In this document: positions 16,601-24,561 of the stretch, piece after piece
Position numbering within the stretch: the first letter of the stretch is position 1
Layout of the letters: every line of letters starts with the position of its first letter
Assembly (NCBI GenBank): GCA_004362315.1
Contig: SNWL01000004.1
Location: 806,001 to 870,000, forward strand
From: Mycobacterium sp. BK086
Lineage (GTDB): Bacteria; Actinomycetota; Actinomycetes; Mycobacteriales; Mycobacteriaceae
Direction: 5' to 3'
DNA length: 64,000 bases
Notes under the pieces: model-generated
Told to the model about the DNA's origin: nothing
Seen by the model: only the letters and a program-made list of their open reading frames with translations
Databases searched by the model: none
Position numbers and translations under genes: made by a program

Positions 16601-17582
16601 CGGTGTTCTTCAGGTCGCGCAACGCCTCGGCCGTGTCCCGGATCTCACGCTCCCCGGACAGGAACACCAGGACGTCACCGGGCGGTTCAGACTCCAGTTC
16701 GCGAACCGCGTCGACGATCGCCTCGGTCTGGTCGCGGATCTCGGTGCGCACGATCTCGTGGTCGGGATCGTCGGGATCGTCCGAATCATCCACCGCCACC
16801 GGCACTTCCAGCGGCCGGTACCGGATCTCCACCGGGTACGTCCGCCCCGACACCTCGACGATCGGGGCGTCGTTGAAGTGGGCGGCGAATCGACCCGGCT
16901 CGATCGTGGCCGAGGTGACGATCACCTTGAGATCCGGTCGGCGGGGCAGCAACTCGCGAAGGTAGCCCAGCAGGAAGTCGATGTTCAGGCTGCGCTCGTG
17001 GGCCTCGTCGAGGATCAGGGTGTCGTAGCGCAGCAGCCGCCGGTCGCGCTGGATCTCGGCGAGCAGGATGCCGTCGGTCATCAACTTGACCAGCGTGCGG
17101 TCGCTGGCCTGATCGGTGAAGCGCACCGTGTAGCCGATCGTCTCGCCCAATGGGCTGCCCAATTCGTCGGCGATGCGCTGAGCCACCGTGCGCGCCGCCA
17201 ACCGGCGTGGCTGGGTGTGACCGATGGTGCCCCGGATGCCGCGACCCAGTTCCAGGCAGATCTTCGGCAGCTGGGTGGTCTTACCCGAGCCTGTTTCGCC
17301 GGCGATGACCACAACCTGGTTCTCGGTGATGGCCTTGGCGATCTCGGCGCGACGGTCGCTGACCGGCAGATCGGGGTAGGTGATGGCCGGGACGGCGGCG
17401 GTGCGGGTGGCGATCAGCGCCTCGGCGGTGATGAATTGCTCGGACAGCTGGCGCAGAGTCTGCTCGGAGACGTCCCCGCGCAGCGACTTCAACCGGCGGC
17501 CCAGCCGGGCGGCGTCGCGGATCGTCAATCCGTCGAGGCGGGCGCGCAGTTGGCGCACCTGGTCGACGGACGTTTCGGACAC
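13671..17582 (-). CDS. hrpA: ATP-dependent RNA helicase HrpA
   Basis: This 1303-residue DEAH-box helicase is close to the usual HrpA length (about 1300). Near residue 95 it has the Walker A motif GETGSGKTTQ, then ILDEAHERS (motif II), the SAT motif in VIVTSATIEPGRF, and QRAGRSGRTAPG (motif VI). After the winged-helix and helicase-associated regions comes the long C-terminal DUF3418-type domain. HrpA unwinds RNA; in other bacteria it acts in mRNA processing and rescue of stalled ribosomes. The start is the GTG at 17582 (VSETSVDQVRQLRARLDG), because the open frame upstream runs into the divergent small gene. It is a single gene with terminators on the downstream side. Confidence 0.93.
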   Translation of the reverse strand: MSETSVDQVRQLRARLDGLTIRDAARLGRRLKSLRGDVSEQTLRQLSEQFITAEALIATRTAAVPAITYPDLPVSDRRAEIAKAITENQVVVIAGETGSGKTTQLPKICLELGRGIRGTIGHTQPRRLAARTVAQRIADELGSPLGETIGYTVRFTDQASDRTLVKLMTDGILLAEIQRDRRLLRYDTLILDEAHERSLNIDFLLGYLRELLPRRPDLKVIVTSATIEPGRFAAHFNDAPIVEVSGRTYPVEIRYRPLEVPVAVDDSDDPDDPDHEIVRTEIRDQTEAIVDAVRELESEPPGDVLVFLSGEREIRDTAEALRDLKNTEILPLYARLPTAEQQRVFQQSRTARRIVLATNVAETSLTVPGIRYVVDPGTARISRYSRRTKVQRLPIEPISQASAAQRAGRSGRTAPGVCIRLYSEEDFAARPRYTDPEILRTNLAAVILQMAALQLGDIESFPFLDPPEQRSIRDGVQLLQELGAFDSAGAITDIGRRLAQLPVDPRLARMIVQADAEGCVREVLVLAAALSIPDPRERPADREEAARQKHARFADEHSDFVSFLNLWQYLREERKARSGSAFRRMCREEFLHYLRIREWQDLTGQLRSIARDIGIRESDDPEPVDPARVHAALVAGLLSHIGLREGDSRDYTGARNPKFVLAPGSVLTKRPPRWIVVADLVETSRLYGRIAARVDPEMVERVAGHLVQRTYSEPHWDAKRGAVMAFERVTLYGLALVPRRRVGYASVDPVVSRELFIRHALVQGEWQTRHHFFADNARLREELTELEERARRRDLLVGDDEVYALYDNRIPPQVVSARHFDGWWKKQRHRTPELLTFTREDLLRVDDENAERPDNWQAGDLSLPLTYRFEPGASDDGVTVHIPVEVLARLGGDQFGWQVPALREELVTALIRSLPKDLRRNFVPAPDTARAVLSDINAGQEPLLEALQRELHRRTGILVPISAFDLAKLPPHLRVTFAVEAADGTEVARGKDLDVLQRQLAGSARQAVADAVASDLERSGLRAWPDDLDRLPDSVERTVGGHLVRGYPALVDAGAGVDVRVFATAAERDAAMRAGIRRLLRLTVPSPVRSLEKGLDPRTRLVLGANPDGSLAALLDDCADAAIDVLAAQPVWTKTEFAALRDRVAAALPSTTRDIVARVQKVLAALQEVELALPDKPSAALADAVADIRDQLGGLVAGHFVTVTGATRLADLTRYLTAISRRLDRLAQAPQADRERMQRVHAVEDAYTELLNALSPSRAAAADVRDIAWQIEEFRVSLWAQQLGTPRPVSEQRIYRAIDSVLA

Positions 17583-17637
17583 TCGCGCAAGACTAGGCGG
17601 CAAAAGCGCTGCCCGGCCACACGCGTGCGTAGGCTCG

Positions 17638-17787
17638 ATGGCGATGACCATCTGGATCGTCGTCGGGCTGTTGCTGGTGGGCCTCGGAATCGTGGCCAGC
17701 CAGCTCTTTCGGCTCAAGGACTGGTTGAACAAGCCACCCCCACCGAGCGAGCCGCCCAGCGAGCACCCCGACGAACCCGAGACGTGA
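17638..17787 (+). CDS. Single-span mini membrane protein, 49 aa
   Basis: 49 residues: an N-terminal hydrophobic helix (MTIWIVVGLLLVGLGIVASQ), a short basic turn (RLKDW), then an acidic proline-rich tail (PPPPSEPPSEHPDEPE). A second ATG two codons in (17644) is an alternative start. It diverges from hrpA with 55 bp between starts, and its stop overlaps the GTG of the following kinase (GTGA). That coupling is the best evidence it is translated. Function is unknown. Confidence 0.65.
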   Translation: MAMTIWIVVGLLLVGLGIVASQLFRLKDWLNKPPPPSEPPSEHPDEPET

Positions 17788-18677
17788 CCGACCTGCCTGC
17801 CGGGGTGCGGGCGATGGCGGGGCGCGGGCCGCAGTGGGCGGCGTGGATCGAGTCATTGCCCAAACTGACCCGTGACATCGTCACCCAGTGGCAGCTTCGC
17901 CCCGACGGGCCCGCCACTCACGGGTACTGCTCGTTGGTGGTGCCGGTCCGCACGCCGGACGGCGCCGACGCCGTGCTCAAGCTCAGTTTCCCCGACGACG
18001 AATCCGAACACGAGCACCTGGCGTTGCGCCGTTGGGGCGGCGCCGGGGCCGTCCGTCTGCTCAGTGCTGACCCACATCGCCGCGCACTTCTGCTGGAACG
18101 CATCGGTGCCGACGACCTGACCTCGGTCACCGACCTCGAGGCCTGCCACGTCGTCGCCGGCCTGTACCGGCAGATCCACGTTCCGGCCCTGCCGCAACTG
18201 CGACCGCTGACGTTCTATCTCGACCGCTGGACCGCCGAACTGGCCGAGCTGCCGCGCAGCGCACCGATTCCGCACCGGCTGGTGGAACAGGCACTCAGCC
18301 AAAGCGCTGACCTGACCGCGGACAGCGAGGCCACCGCGCGGGTCATCCACTGCGACCTGCACTACGGGAACGCGCTGGCCGGCCAGCGTCAGCCCTGGCT
18401 GGTCATCGACCCCAAACCCGTCAACGGCGACCCGCACTACGAGATCGCGCCGATGTTGTGGAACCGCATGGACGACGTGGCCGGTGATGTTCGCGGCGGA
18501 ATCCGCAGGCGTTTCTACACATTGGTCGACGCGGCCGGGTTCGACGAGGACCGGGCGCGGGCCTGGGTGGTGGTGCGGATGGTGATCAATGCGATGTGGG
18601 CTGTCCACGACGGCGAAAGGACCGAGCCGGGCTGGCTGACGACCTGTATCGCGGTTGCCAAAGCCGTTCAGGATTAA
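17784..18677 (+). CDS. Aminoglycoside/streptomycin 6-kinase-like phosphotransferase
   Basis: This 297-residue protein has the APH kinase fold. The catalytic loop is VIHCDLHYGNALA near residue 190 and the metal-binding Asp is in LVIDPKPVNGDP near 212. The overall layout resembles APH(6)-type kinases that phosphorylate streptomycin, but environmental relatives often have unknown natural substrates, so resistance should not be assumed. The GTG at 17784 is chosen because it overlaps the stop of the mini membrane protein, and the frame upstream is only the antisense of hrpA. It ends 3 bp from the convergent membrane-protein gene. Confidence 0.8.
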   Translation: MTDLPAGVRAMAGRGPQWAAWIESLPKLTRDIVTQWQLRPDGPATHGYCSLVVPVRTPDGADAVLKLSFPDDESEHEHLALRRWGGAGAVRLLSADPHRRALLLERIGADDLTSVTDLEACHVVAGLYRQIHVPALPQLRPLTFYLDRWTAELAELPRSAPIPHRLVEQALSQSADLTADSEATARVIHCDLHYGNALAGQRQPWLVIDPKPVNGDPHYEIAPMLWNRMDDVAGDVRGGIRRRFYTLVDAAGFDEDRARAWVVVRMVINAMWAVHDGERTEPGWLTTCIAVAKAVQD

Positions 18678-18680
18678 CGA

Positions 18681-19427
18681 CTATCGCGGCGGGTCGCCGC
18701 GCCACATGAAACTGTTGACGTACTTGCCCATGTCCTTGGCGATGTCGAGATTCGCCGGTGACGGCGGCCCCGGCCCATCCTCGGGCCCGAATTGATGGAA
18801 CGGCCCGACCGCACCGGCGACGAGTGCGAGATCGTTCTTGATCGCGACGACGATGATGACCCGCAGATGTTGTGAATCCGACGCCGTCCCCTTCGGCCAG
18901 TCGTCGGCGACCTCGCCGTAGCCGGGTTCGTATCCCAGGATGGCGTTGGGCAATTCATAGGACTTCACGGCGTCAGGGAACATCTGGGCGAGCAGGTCGT
19001 CGGCCACCCGGCGGGCGTCGCGCCCCTGTGCGGGCTGGCTGAACAGCCGCAGTGTCCCACCGTCACCGATGTTCAATTCCGCGCGCACCCCGTTGGGTTC
19101 CATGGTGACGGCGTAGGCGGTGCCGGGTGCGGGATACGAGACCGAGAACGACCCGTCGGGCGCGAAGAAGCGGGGATTGGTCGACACCGGAAGGCCCGTC
19201 GGGGGACGTCCGCAGTCCGGCGGGCAGTGATATTTGGTTGTCAGCGGGGTGATTCGGGTCGCCAAGACACTCAACGACATCATCGCCGCCACCAACACGA
19301 CGACGAAGATCCCGATCGTCACGACGTAACCCGGGCCCCGTTGCAACCGCGCCCGGTAGCTGCCGGCCGGTAGCGCATAGCCCTCGAACGAGCCGTCGTC
19401 GTCGCGGTCAGATGCCGTATCGGTCAT
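18681..19427 (-). CDS. Single-pass membrane-anchored protein of unknown function
   Basis: 248 residues: a cytoplasmic N-terminus of about 35, one membrane span (VVTIGIFVVVLVAAMMSLSVLA), then an extracytoplasmic domain with a Cys pair (HCPPDCGRPP) and a compact alpha/beta-looking region. No catalytic motif is recognised. It is translationally coupled (4-bp overlap) to the S53 peptidase gene upstream, which suggests the two exported proteins work together, for example as anchor, inhibitor or substrate-binding partner. That role is inference from gene order only. Confidence 0.7.
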   Translation of the reverse strand: MTDTASDRDDDGSFEGYALPAGSYRARLQRGPGYVVTIGIFVVVLVAAMMSLSVLATRITPLTTKYHCPPDCGRPPTGLPVSTNPRFFAPDGSFSVSYPAPGTAYAVTMEPNGVRAELNIGDGGTLRLFSQPAQGRDARRVADDLLAQMFPDAVKSYELPNAILGYEPGYGEVADDWPKGTASDSQHLRVIIVVAIKNDLALVAGAVGPFHQFGPEDGPGPPSPANLDIAKDMGKYVNSFMWRGDPPR

Positions 19428-21040
19428 TGGTGCAACGACTTCAGCACGAGGATGGCCCGGATCAGGTTGTCCACGTTGGGAGTTCCCAATCCGGTGATCA
19501 TGTCGTAGCCCTGGACGACAGGTGTGACGGCATTGGCGCCGAGGTAGATGTCGCGGAAGGCCGGGATTTCGGATGCGGTGGCGATCTCGTAGAGCAGTGG
19601 ATTGAAATCCCCGAGCGGAGGCAACTGGCGGGCGGTGAGGAACTGGTTCATCACCGCGGCGAGCCCCGCCCAGATCGGCGCGGCCTGGGAGGTGCCGCCG
19701 CCGACCTGGATCTGCCCGTTGTTGACGAACTTGACCCCGGTGAACGGATCGGCCACCGCGGCGATATCGGGGACGAGCCGCTTATCGCGTGGACCCGAAT
19801 GCACTTCGGTTTCCTGCCACGACGGGCGGGCGAACAACACCGATGCACCGCCACCACTGCCCTGCGTCAACGGGACGTCGTACCAGCCTTGCTCGGCCAG
19901 CCACTGTCCCTGCGCGTCGGTGGACAGCGTCGTGCCGCCGACGCCGGTCACCTCCGGCAGCGACGCCAGCACATCGACGCCGTAGTCGTCGGGGCTGGGC
20001 GGATCCGACCAGTCATGTCCGCCTTTGCATTCCAGCCCGGCCAGGTCGCCACTGGCGACGAAGGCCGTGGTTCCGTTGCGGTGCGCGCGGGCCAGGGCCG
20101 AGCGCACCGGCGCCAGATCCGCCCTGGCAAGCAGGCGGTCGCAGCCGAAGCCGATCGAGAAACTCCACACCGCGCCCGGATAGGCGTGGTCCACGTCCTC
20201 CATCAGCTTGCCGAGTTTGACGTAGGCGCCGTCTCCTTCGGCGGTGGGCCGGGCGTTGACCAGAACGATCCGGGCCGACGGCGCGATCGCGTGGATCAGC
20301 TGCACGTCCATCGTTGCCTCACCGTGCCGCTCGACGGGCATCCCGCCCATCACGTCCACGCCGAACTTCGGCACCGAGAACCAGTCGGAGAACTTGTCCA
20401 GGTCGTGTTGGTCGACGCCGTCGAAAGCGAAGACGACGACCGTCTGGTCCTTTCCGTTGTATCCGGCGGCTTCCAACAAGTTGACGTTGTAGGCGGACAG
20501 CAGCTCGGTGGGCGCGAGCCCCCCGTCGGGGACGTCCAGCGGCAGGCTCGGCGGGGTGCCTTCGTGATACGGCGTGTACCCGAGGATCCGGCCCATCTCG
20601 GCGACTTCGCCGCTCAGCTGTTGCGGAACCGCGGGCTGCTGCGGGGAAGCGTAGAAGACGCGACCGCGCGCGCGCCGGTAGTCGTGTACCGCGACATCGA
20701 GCGCACGGGCCATCGCGCGTGGCGTGCCGTCGACGACCGCCCAGGGATCACCGCTACGCCAGTGCACGGCCAGCCCGTGCGAGCCGGCCCACTTGCTCAA
20801 CGCCACCGGCTCGGTGGGCGCTTGCAGTTCGGCGGTCAGTTGCACGCGTTCGCCCCGCGCCGGGCCCATATCGACGGCCTGAGCCAGTAGGCGCGCGAAC
20901 GGACCCGCGATCAGATCGAAAGGTTGCGGCGGCGTGGGGCGGTCCGCGGCGAATACCACCATGACCACCGCCAGCGTCGCCAGCAGCGGTGTGGGCCGGA
21001 CTCTCCGGCGACGCCGTAGCCATAAGCGTCTGCGCATCAT
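19424..21040 (-). CDS. S53 family (sedolisin/kumamolisin-type) serine-carboxyl peptidase
   Basis: A 538-residue secreted protease. The N-terminus is basic with a hydrophobic export helix (LLATLAVVMVVFAA), followed by a pro-domain of about 130 residues. The catalytic domain has the Glu-Asp pair (HGEATMDVQLI), the oxyanion Asp (VASGDLAGL) and the nucleophile Ser (QVGGGTSQAAPIW). The C-terminal calcium site is visible as DIYLG followed by GYDMITGLGTPN. Known sedolisins are active at acidic pH outside the cell. It overlaps the following membrane-protein gene by 4 bp and diverges from a metallopeptidase lipoprotein gene with 44 bp between starts. Confidence 0.9.
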   Translation of the reverse strand: MMRRRLWLRRRRRVRPTPLLATLAVVMVVFAADRPTPPQPFDLIAGPFARLLAQAVDMGPARGERVQLTAELQAPTEPVALSKWAGSHGLAVHWRSGDPWAVVDGTPRAMARALDVAVHDYRRARGRVFYASPQQPAVPQQLSGEVAEMGRILGYTPYHEGTPPSLPLDVPDGGLAPTELLSAYNVNLLEAAGYNGKDQTVVVFAFDGVDQHDLDKFSDWFSVPKFGVDVMGGMPVERHGEATMDVQLIHAIAPSARIVLVNARPTAEGDGAYVKLGKLMEDVDHAYPGAVWSFSIGFGCDRLLARADLAPVRSALARAHRNGTTAFVASGDLAGLECKGGHDWSDPPSPDDYGVDVLASLPEVTGVGGTTLSTDAQGQWLAEQGWYDVPLTQGSGGGASVLFARPSWQETEVHSGPRDKRLVPDIAAVADPFTGVKFVNNGQIQVGGGTSQAAPIWAGLAAVMNQFLTARQLPPLGDFNPLLYEIATASEIPAFRDIYLGANAVTPVVQGYDMITGLGTPNVDNLIRAILVLKSLHQ

Positions 21041-21084
21041 CGAAACGATCCCATACTGATGCGGGGGTCACAGAGGAGGACGCG

Positions 21085-21963
21085 ATGGCGCGCTCAGGTG
21101 CAGTGGTGGTGGCCGTCAGCCTGTTGGTCGTGGGGTGCAGCTCCAAACCCAGCGCGGCTCCCTCGCCGTCGACGACGGCCGAGACGCCCGCGGCAACGGC
21201 GTCCCCGGTCGTGGCCACCCAAACCAACGGCTACCCGGTACCGAAAGCGAAGACCGGCGAGGGCGGCAAGATGGTCGTCACCTACGACGACGCGACCACG
21301 CCCGAGGCCATTGCCGGGCGGGACCTCATGGAGAAGACCCATTTCGTCGACGGCATCGCACAGTCGGTCAGCGACTGGTACGTCCTGCCATACGACGTCT
21401 CGGTCCGCGGCGCGGAGTGTGGCGAGGCCAACGACTACTGGAGCTCCGGCGACAAGACGCTGACCCTCTGCTACGAGGACGTCGACCAGAGCCTGAAGAT
21501 CTTCGCCAAGGACCCCAAACCCGAGGAGACCGCCCGGCGGATCGCCATCGGCGCGTTCTTCCACGAGGTCGGCCACATGGCGATCGACATCTACGACCTG
21601 CCGGTGACCGGGCGTGAAGAGGACGTCGCCGACCAACTGGCCGCCTACGAACTGCTGGCGCCCTACGCCGACGGACATGTCGACCCAGACTTCGTACAGG
21701 CGGCCAAGGACACCGCCCGCGAGTACTCGGTGCTCAGCAAGGAGGGCGGCCCGCTCGAACAAGAGGCCTTCGCCGACGTCCACACCCTGGACCAGGCCCG
21801 GGCTTACAACTTCGACTGCTGGGTCTACGGGTCCGACCCGGAAGCCAACGCCGACATCGTCAGCAGCGGACTGCTCCCGCAGGATCGGGCCGACGGCTGC
21901 CAGGCCGAGTGGGATCAGCTGGTCAAGGGCTGGACCGCGCTGCTCGAACCGCACATGCGATAA
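21085..21963 (+). CDS. DUF4344-type zinc metallopeptidase, lipoprotein
   Basis: This 292-residue precursor has a lipobox (SLLVVGCSS, Cys at about residue 18) and a Ser/Ala/Pro/Thr-rich linker. The metallopeptidase-like domain has the zinc motif FFHEVGHMAID and a downstream acidic helix EEDVADQLAAYEL that can supply the third ligand, as in DUF4344 proteins. It is predicted to be anchored outside the membrane. GAGGAGGA 5 nt upstream fixes the start at 21085. It is divergent from the S53 peptidase, so the locus holds two unrelated exported peptidases. Substrates are unknown. Confidence 0.82.
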   Translation: MARSGAVVVAVSLLVVGCSSKPSAAPSPSTTAETPAATASPVVATQTNGYPVPKAKTGEGGKMVVTYDDATTPEAIAGRDLMEKTHFVDGIAQSVSDWYVLPYDVSVRGAECGEANDYWSSGDKTLTLCYEDVDQSLKIFAKDPKPEETARRIAIGAFFHEVGHMAIDIYDLPVTGREEDVADQLAAYELLAPYADGHVDPDFVQAAKDTAREYSVLSKEGGPLEQEAFADVHTLDQARAYNFDCWVYGSDPEANADIVSSGLLPQDRADGCQAEWDQLVKGWTALLEPHMR

Positions 21964-22005
21964 CGCCGGCGCCCGCCGCCCCGATGAACTGGGAGGAGGT
22001 GGACG

Positions 22006-22266
22006 ATGAAAAAACTCAGCTCATTGGTGGCCTGCACGGCCACCGTCATCGGCATCGGCCTGATCAGCCCACCCGCCGCGAGCGCGGGATGCTTGGGGAC
22101 CTGGACACCGTGGGGTGGCGGCCAGCGCTGCGACGACCCCATCGATGCCAACGGCTTCTTCCAGCGTTGCGACACCGGGGGTGCCTTCGGGTTCAACACT
22201 CCGCCGCAGTGCTACCAGGTCGATTCCAACAACCTCGGCAACAACCAGCCCTGGATCGGTCCCTGA
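22006..22266 (+). CDS. Small secreted four-cysteine protein, CDGP-like
   Basis: 86-residue precursor with a signal peptide (cleavage ASA-G near residue 27). The mature part of about 59 residues has four Cys, enough for two disulfides. RCDDPIDANGFFQRC resembles the CDGP-type motif of short actinobacterial secreted proteins, but has Asp in place of Gly. A GGAGGAGG sequence lies about 8 nt upstream. It follows the metallopeptidase gene by 42 bp on the same strand and meets the SGNH hydrolase gene tail to tail. The family link is from memory of the motif and moderate. Confidence 0.65.
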   Translation: MKKLSSLVACTATVIGIGLISPPAASAGCLGTWTPWGGGQRCDDPIDANGFFQRCDTGGAFGFNTPPQCYQVDSNNLGNNQPWIGP

Positions 22267-22267
22267 G

Positions 22268-22969
22268 CTAGAGCGGAATGGCCAGCTGGCTGCGGATCAG
22301 CGGAGCGATCTTGTCGGCCATGTAGGCGTGGCCCGCATCGGTCGGGTGCACACCGTCGGGACCGATCAGATCGGGACGCCCGACGAACCAACCCTCGGCC
22401 AGCGGGTCGATGAAGACCGCGCCGATCGTCCTGGCCTGTCCGCGCAACGAGTCCCGAAGCGCCAACACCTCGCCAGGCGGGTCGGCGGTCGGCCAGGGCG
22501 GTCCGATCACCAGGAACTTGGCCTTGGGCGCCATCCGTCGGGCGGCCTGAAAGGTGTCACCGACCAGGGCCGTGTACCGCGGCACGTCGACCGGTTGGTC
22601 GTTGCGGGACCCGAAGAACACCACCAGAACGTCGTCGCGGTCGACGGCCCGCAGAGTGAGGTCCTCGAACAAGCTGCCCCGGTTGCCGCGGATGCCGTAG
22701 CCCGCGCCGCCTTCGGCGGCCACGTCCGCGTCGACCCTGGCCCCTTGGCTGGCCAGCAGCAGCCAGGCTCGTGAGGTCCACGACTGCGGGCCTTGTCCGC
22801 CTTCGTCGGTGCCGGTTGTGTAAGAGTCACCGATCACCGCGATGCGGCTGAAATCCGAGCCACGGCTGGCCAACGTGTAGCCGACGGACGGCTGGGCGTG
22901 GCCGAGAATTGCGGCAAGCACCACGCCGGCCGACAGGCCCGCCGTGGTGACGCGCACAAGACGTTGCAT
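22268..22969 (-). CDS. Secreted SGNH/GDSL hydrolase
   Basis: This protein of about 233 residues has an N-terminal export signal (VTTAGLSAGVVLAAILGHAQ) and SGNH blocks. Block I is IAVIGDSYTTG (catalytic Ser), block II includes the Gly in AEGGAGYG, block III is VVFFGSRND (Asn), and block V is DGVHPTDAGH (Asp and His). It probably hydrolyses esters on cell-wall carbohydrate or lipid. The start is uncertain: ATG at 22969, or an upstream TTG/GTG close to an AGGTG sequence. The gene follows an acyltransferase-3 gene on the same strand by 91 bp. Pairing an O-acyltransferase with an SGNH esterase suggests control of O-acylation of an envelope glycan, which is inference. Confidence 0.82.
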   Translation of the reverse strand: MQRLVRVTTAGLSAGVVLAAILGHAQPSVGYTLASRGSDFSRIAVIGDSYTTGTDEGGQGPQSWTSRAWLLLASQGARVDADVAAEGGAGYGIRGNRGSLFEDLTLRAVDRDDVLVVFFGSRNDQPVDVPRYTALVGDTFQAARRMAPKAKFLVIGPPWPTADPPGEVLALRDSLRGQARTIGAVFIDPLAEGWFVGRPDLIGPDGVHPTDAGHAYMADKIAPLIRSQLAIPL

Positions 22970-23060
22970 GCGGGTCAATGACACCTCACTGAATTCGCGC
23001 CCGACCCAGGCAGCGTACTGCCTCCGAAGCTGTTGTCGCACACCGTGGCTGGGCCCGGCC

Positions 23061-24308
23061 CTATCCGGCACGTGCCGACGACGGCGGCGGACGATGGTCG
23101 CGGGCGTTGTCGACGGCGGCCAGCTTGCCGCCTTCGGCCCCCGGCGGACCGGTGTGCGTATCGTGCTTGACGTCCCGGAAATCGACCATTCTGCGCATCC
23201 AGCGCCGCGCCGGTTCCTCGACGGCATGGAACAGCAGCATCGCGAAGGCCACCGCGGCGACGATCAGGCCGACGACGACGAACTTCTGCACCGACTTGGG
23301 TAGGTCGATCTGGTATTCCTGCACGGCCCAGTTCCACGAGGTGTGCACGATCTCGTGAACCATGTAGAGGCTGAACGAGATCTGGCCGCCGTAGACGAGC
23401 AGCCGGGTGGACAGCAGAGCCGGCAGGCTGCCAACTCCGATCGCCAGCGTGACCACCAGCGGCATGAACAACAGGTCGACCACCCCGCCGGGATCAACCA
23501 TTCCGGCGACCGGGTTCGCGTCGTAGTAGTAGAGGATGCCGACGATCGCGGCGGTCAGCAGGATCGCGGCGAACCCGGCGGTGTGCTGTGCTCGTTTGCC
23601 AAGTTGCAGGCGGCGCACCGCCGCACAGGCCAGCGCGCCGGCCAGGAACTGCGCGACGATGCGCGGCAGCCAGCTCCACGGCGTGTAGAAATGGCCACTG
23701 GCCAGCAGCAGGACGGTCGGCGGCAGCGCGGCGGCGAACGCCAGCATCAGCAGGGTGCGCGCCCGGGTCACCCTCGCCATCCGGAAGATCACCAGGATGA
23801 TGCCGCCGAACAGGAGGTAGGCCAGCCATTCCGCGCTGATCGACCAGGCGGGCCCGTCCCAGCTTGTGTCGTCGAAGAAGGGTTCGTACCAGAGCTGCAC
23901 CATGAACAGCTGACGCACGTAGCTGATCGCGGTGAGCCGCTCGACGGCCGGGGACGGCACGGTGCCGACGTGCAGCGTGAAGATGATCCACGCGGCCGCG
24001 ATGTGCATCGTGACCAGGTACACCGGCCACACCCGGGACAGCCGCAGCCACAGGAAGTGCAAGGTCGCCCGGCCGGACCAGTGCGAACCCATCCGGTCGA
24101 GGTAATTCCAGGTCAGGACGAAGCCGCTGAGGATGAAGAACAGGTCGACACCTTGGGCCCCGGCATTGAACAGGGGCGCGAGGTCGTCCTTGAGGCGCGG
24201 AGAGGCCTCCCAGATCAGCGGGCGGAAATGGAAGAGCACCACCCACATGGCGGCGACGATGCGAAGACCGGTCAGAGCCTTGATTTCTCCGGTTCGCACG
24301 ACACCCAT
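23061..24308 (-). CDS. Acyltransferase family 3 (OafA-like) membrane protein
   Basis: About 415 residues with ten or so membrane spans. The N-terminus has ALTGLRIVAAMWVVLFHFRP, carrying the conserved Arg and His of acyltransferase-3 proteins. The middle has LFFILSGFVLTW, the next conserved block. The C-terminal cytoplasmic tail is hydrophilic. Such proteins move acyl groups from the cytoplasmic side to sugars or lipids outside. The ATG at 24308 is chosen because AAAGAG lies about 7 nt upstream and family members begin shortly before this helix. It is probably in an operon with the SGNH hydrolase. Confidence 0.83.
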   Translation of the reverse strand: MGVVRTGEIKALTGLRIVAAMWVVLFHFRPLIWEASPRLKDDLAPLFNAGAQGVDLFFILSGFVLTWNYLDRMGSHWSGRATLHFLWLRLSRVWPVYLVTMHIAAAWIIFTLHVGTVPSPAVERLTAISYVRQLFMVQLWYEPFFDDTSWDGPAWSISAEWLAYLLFGGIILVIFRMARVTRARTLLMLAFAAALPPTVLLLASGHFYTPWSWLPRIVAQFLAGALACAAVRRLQLGKRAQHTAGFAAILLTAAIVGILYYYDANPVAGMVDPGGVVDLLFMPLVVTLAIGVGSLPALLSTRLLVYGGQISFSLYMVHEIVHTSWNWAVQEYQIDLPKSVQKFVVVGLIVAAVAFAMLLFHAVEEPARRWMRRMVDFRDVKHDTHTGPPGAEGGKLAAVDNARDHRPPPSSARAG

Positions 24309-24561
24309 TTCCGACTCTTTGCTTACCTTTGCGAGGCCACCCTGTCGACGCCACCAGTCTGACGGGCCCGACCCCCACGTCCCCCGGGATCTCGGCACCG
24401 GCGACCTTGGGAGCGTATCAGCGCGACGACCGCCCGCCCGGCTTAGCAATGCTGTGTGATTGCTGGATTGAGTGACCAGTCGCACGTTTGCCACAGGTTG
24501 ACGGTGGTTACCCGCAGTGGGTCAGTTCTCGGTTTAGACGAAGCCGCGAAGAAGGTTCTTT
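24309..24561. other. Divergent intergenic region, no recognised element
   Basis: 253 bp separate the acyltransferase-3 and WS/DGAT starts. I see no convincing palindrome, terminator or small gene. AGAAGG sits just before the ATG at 24562 and is the only clear signal. Confidence 0.4.

Noticed and set aside
15663-17783. Long plus-strand open frame opposite hrpA, continuous with the APH-like kinase frame
   Set aside because: It is the antisense of a strongly conserved helicase gene, its translation is low-complexity Arg/Gly/Gln-rich, and the kinase has a better start at 17784.
17784-18677. Calling the APH-like protein a streptomycin resistance gene
   Set aside because: Only the kinase fold and general layout are visible; environmental relatives have unknown substrates.
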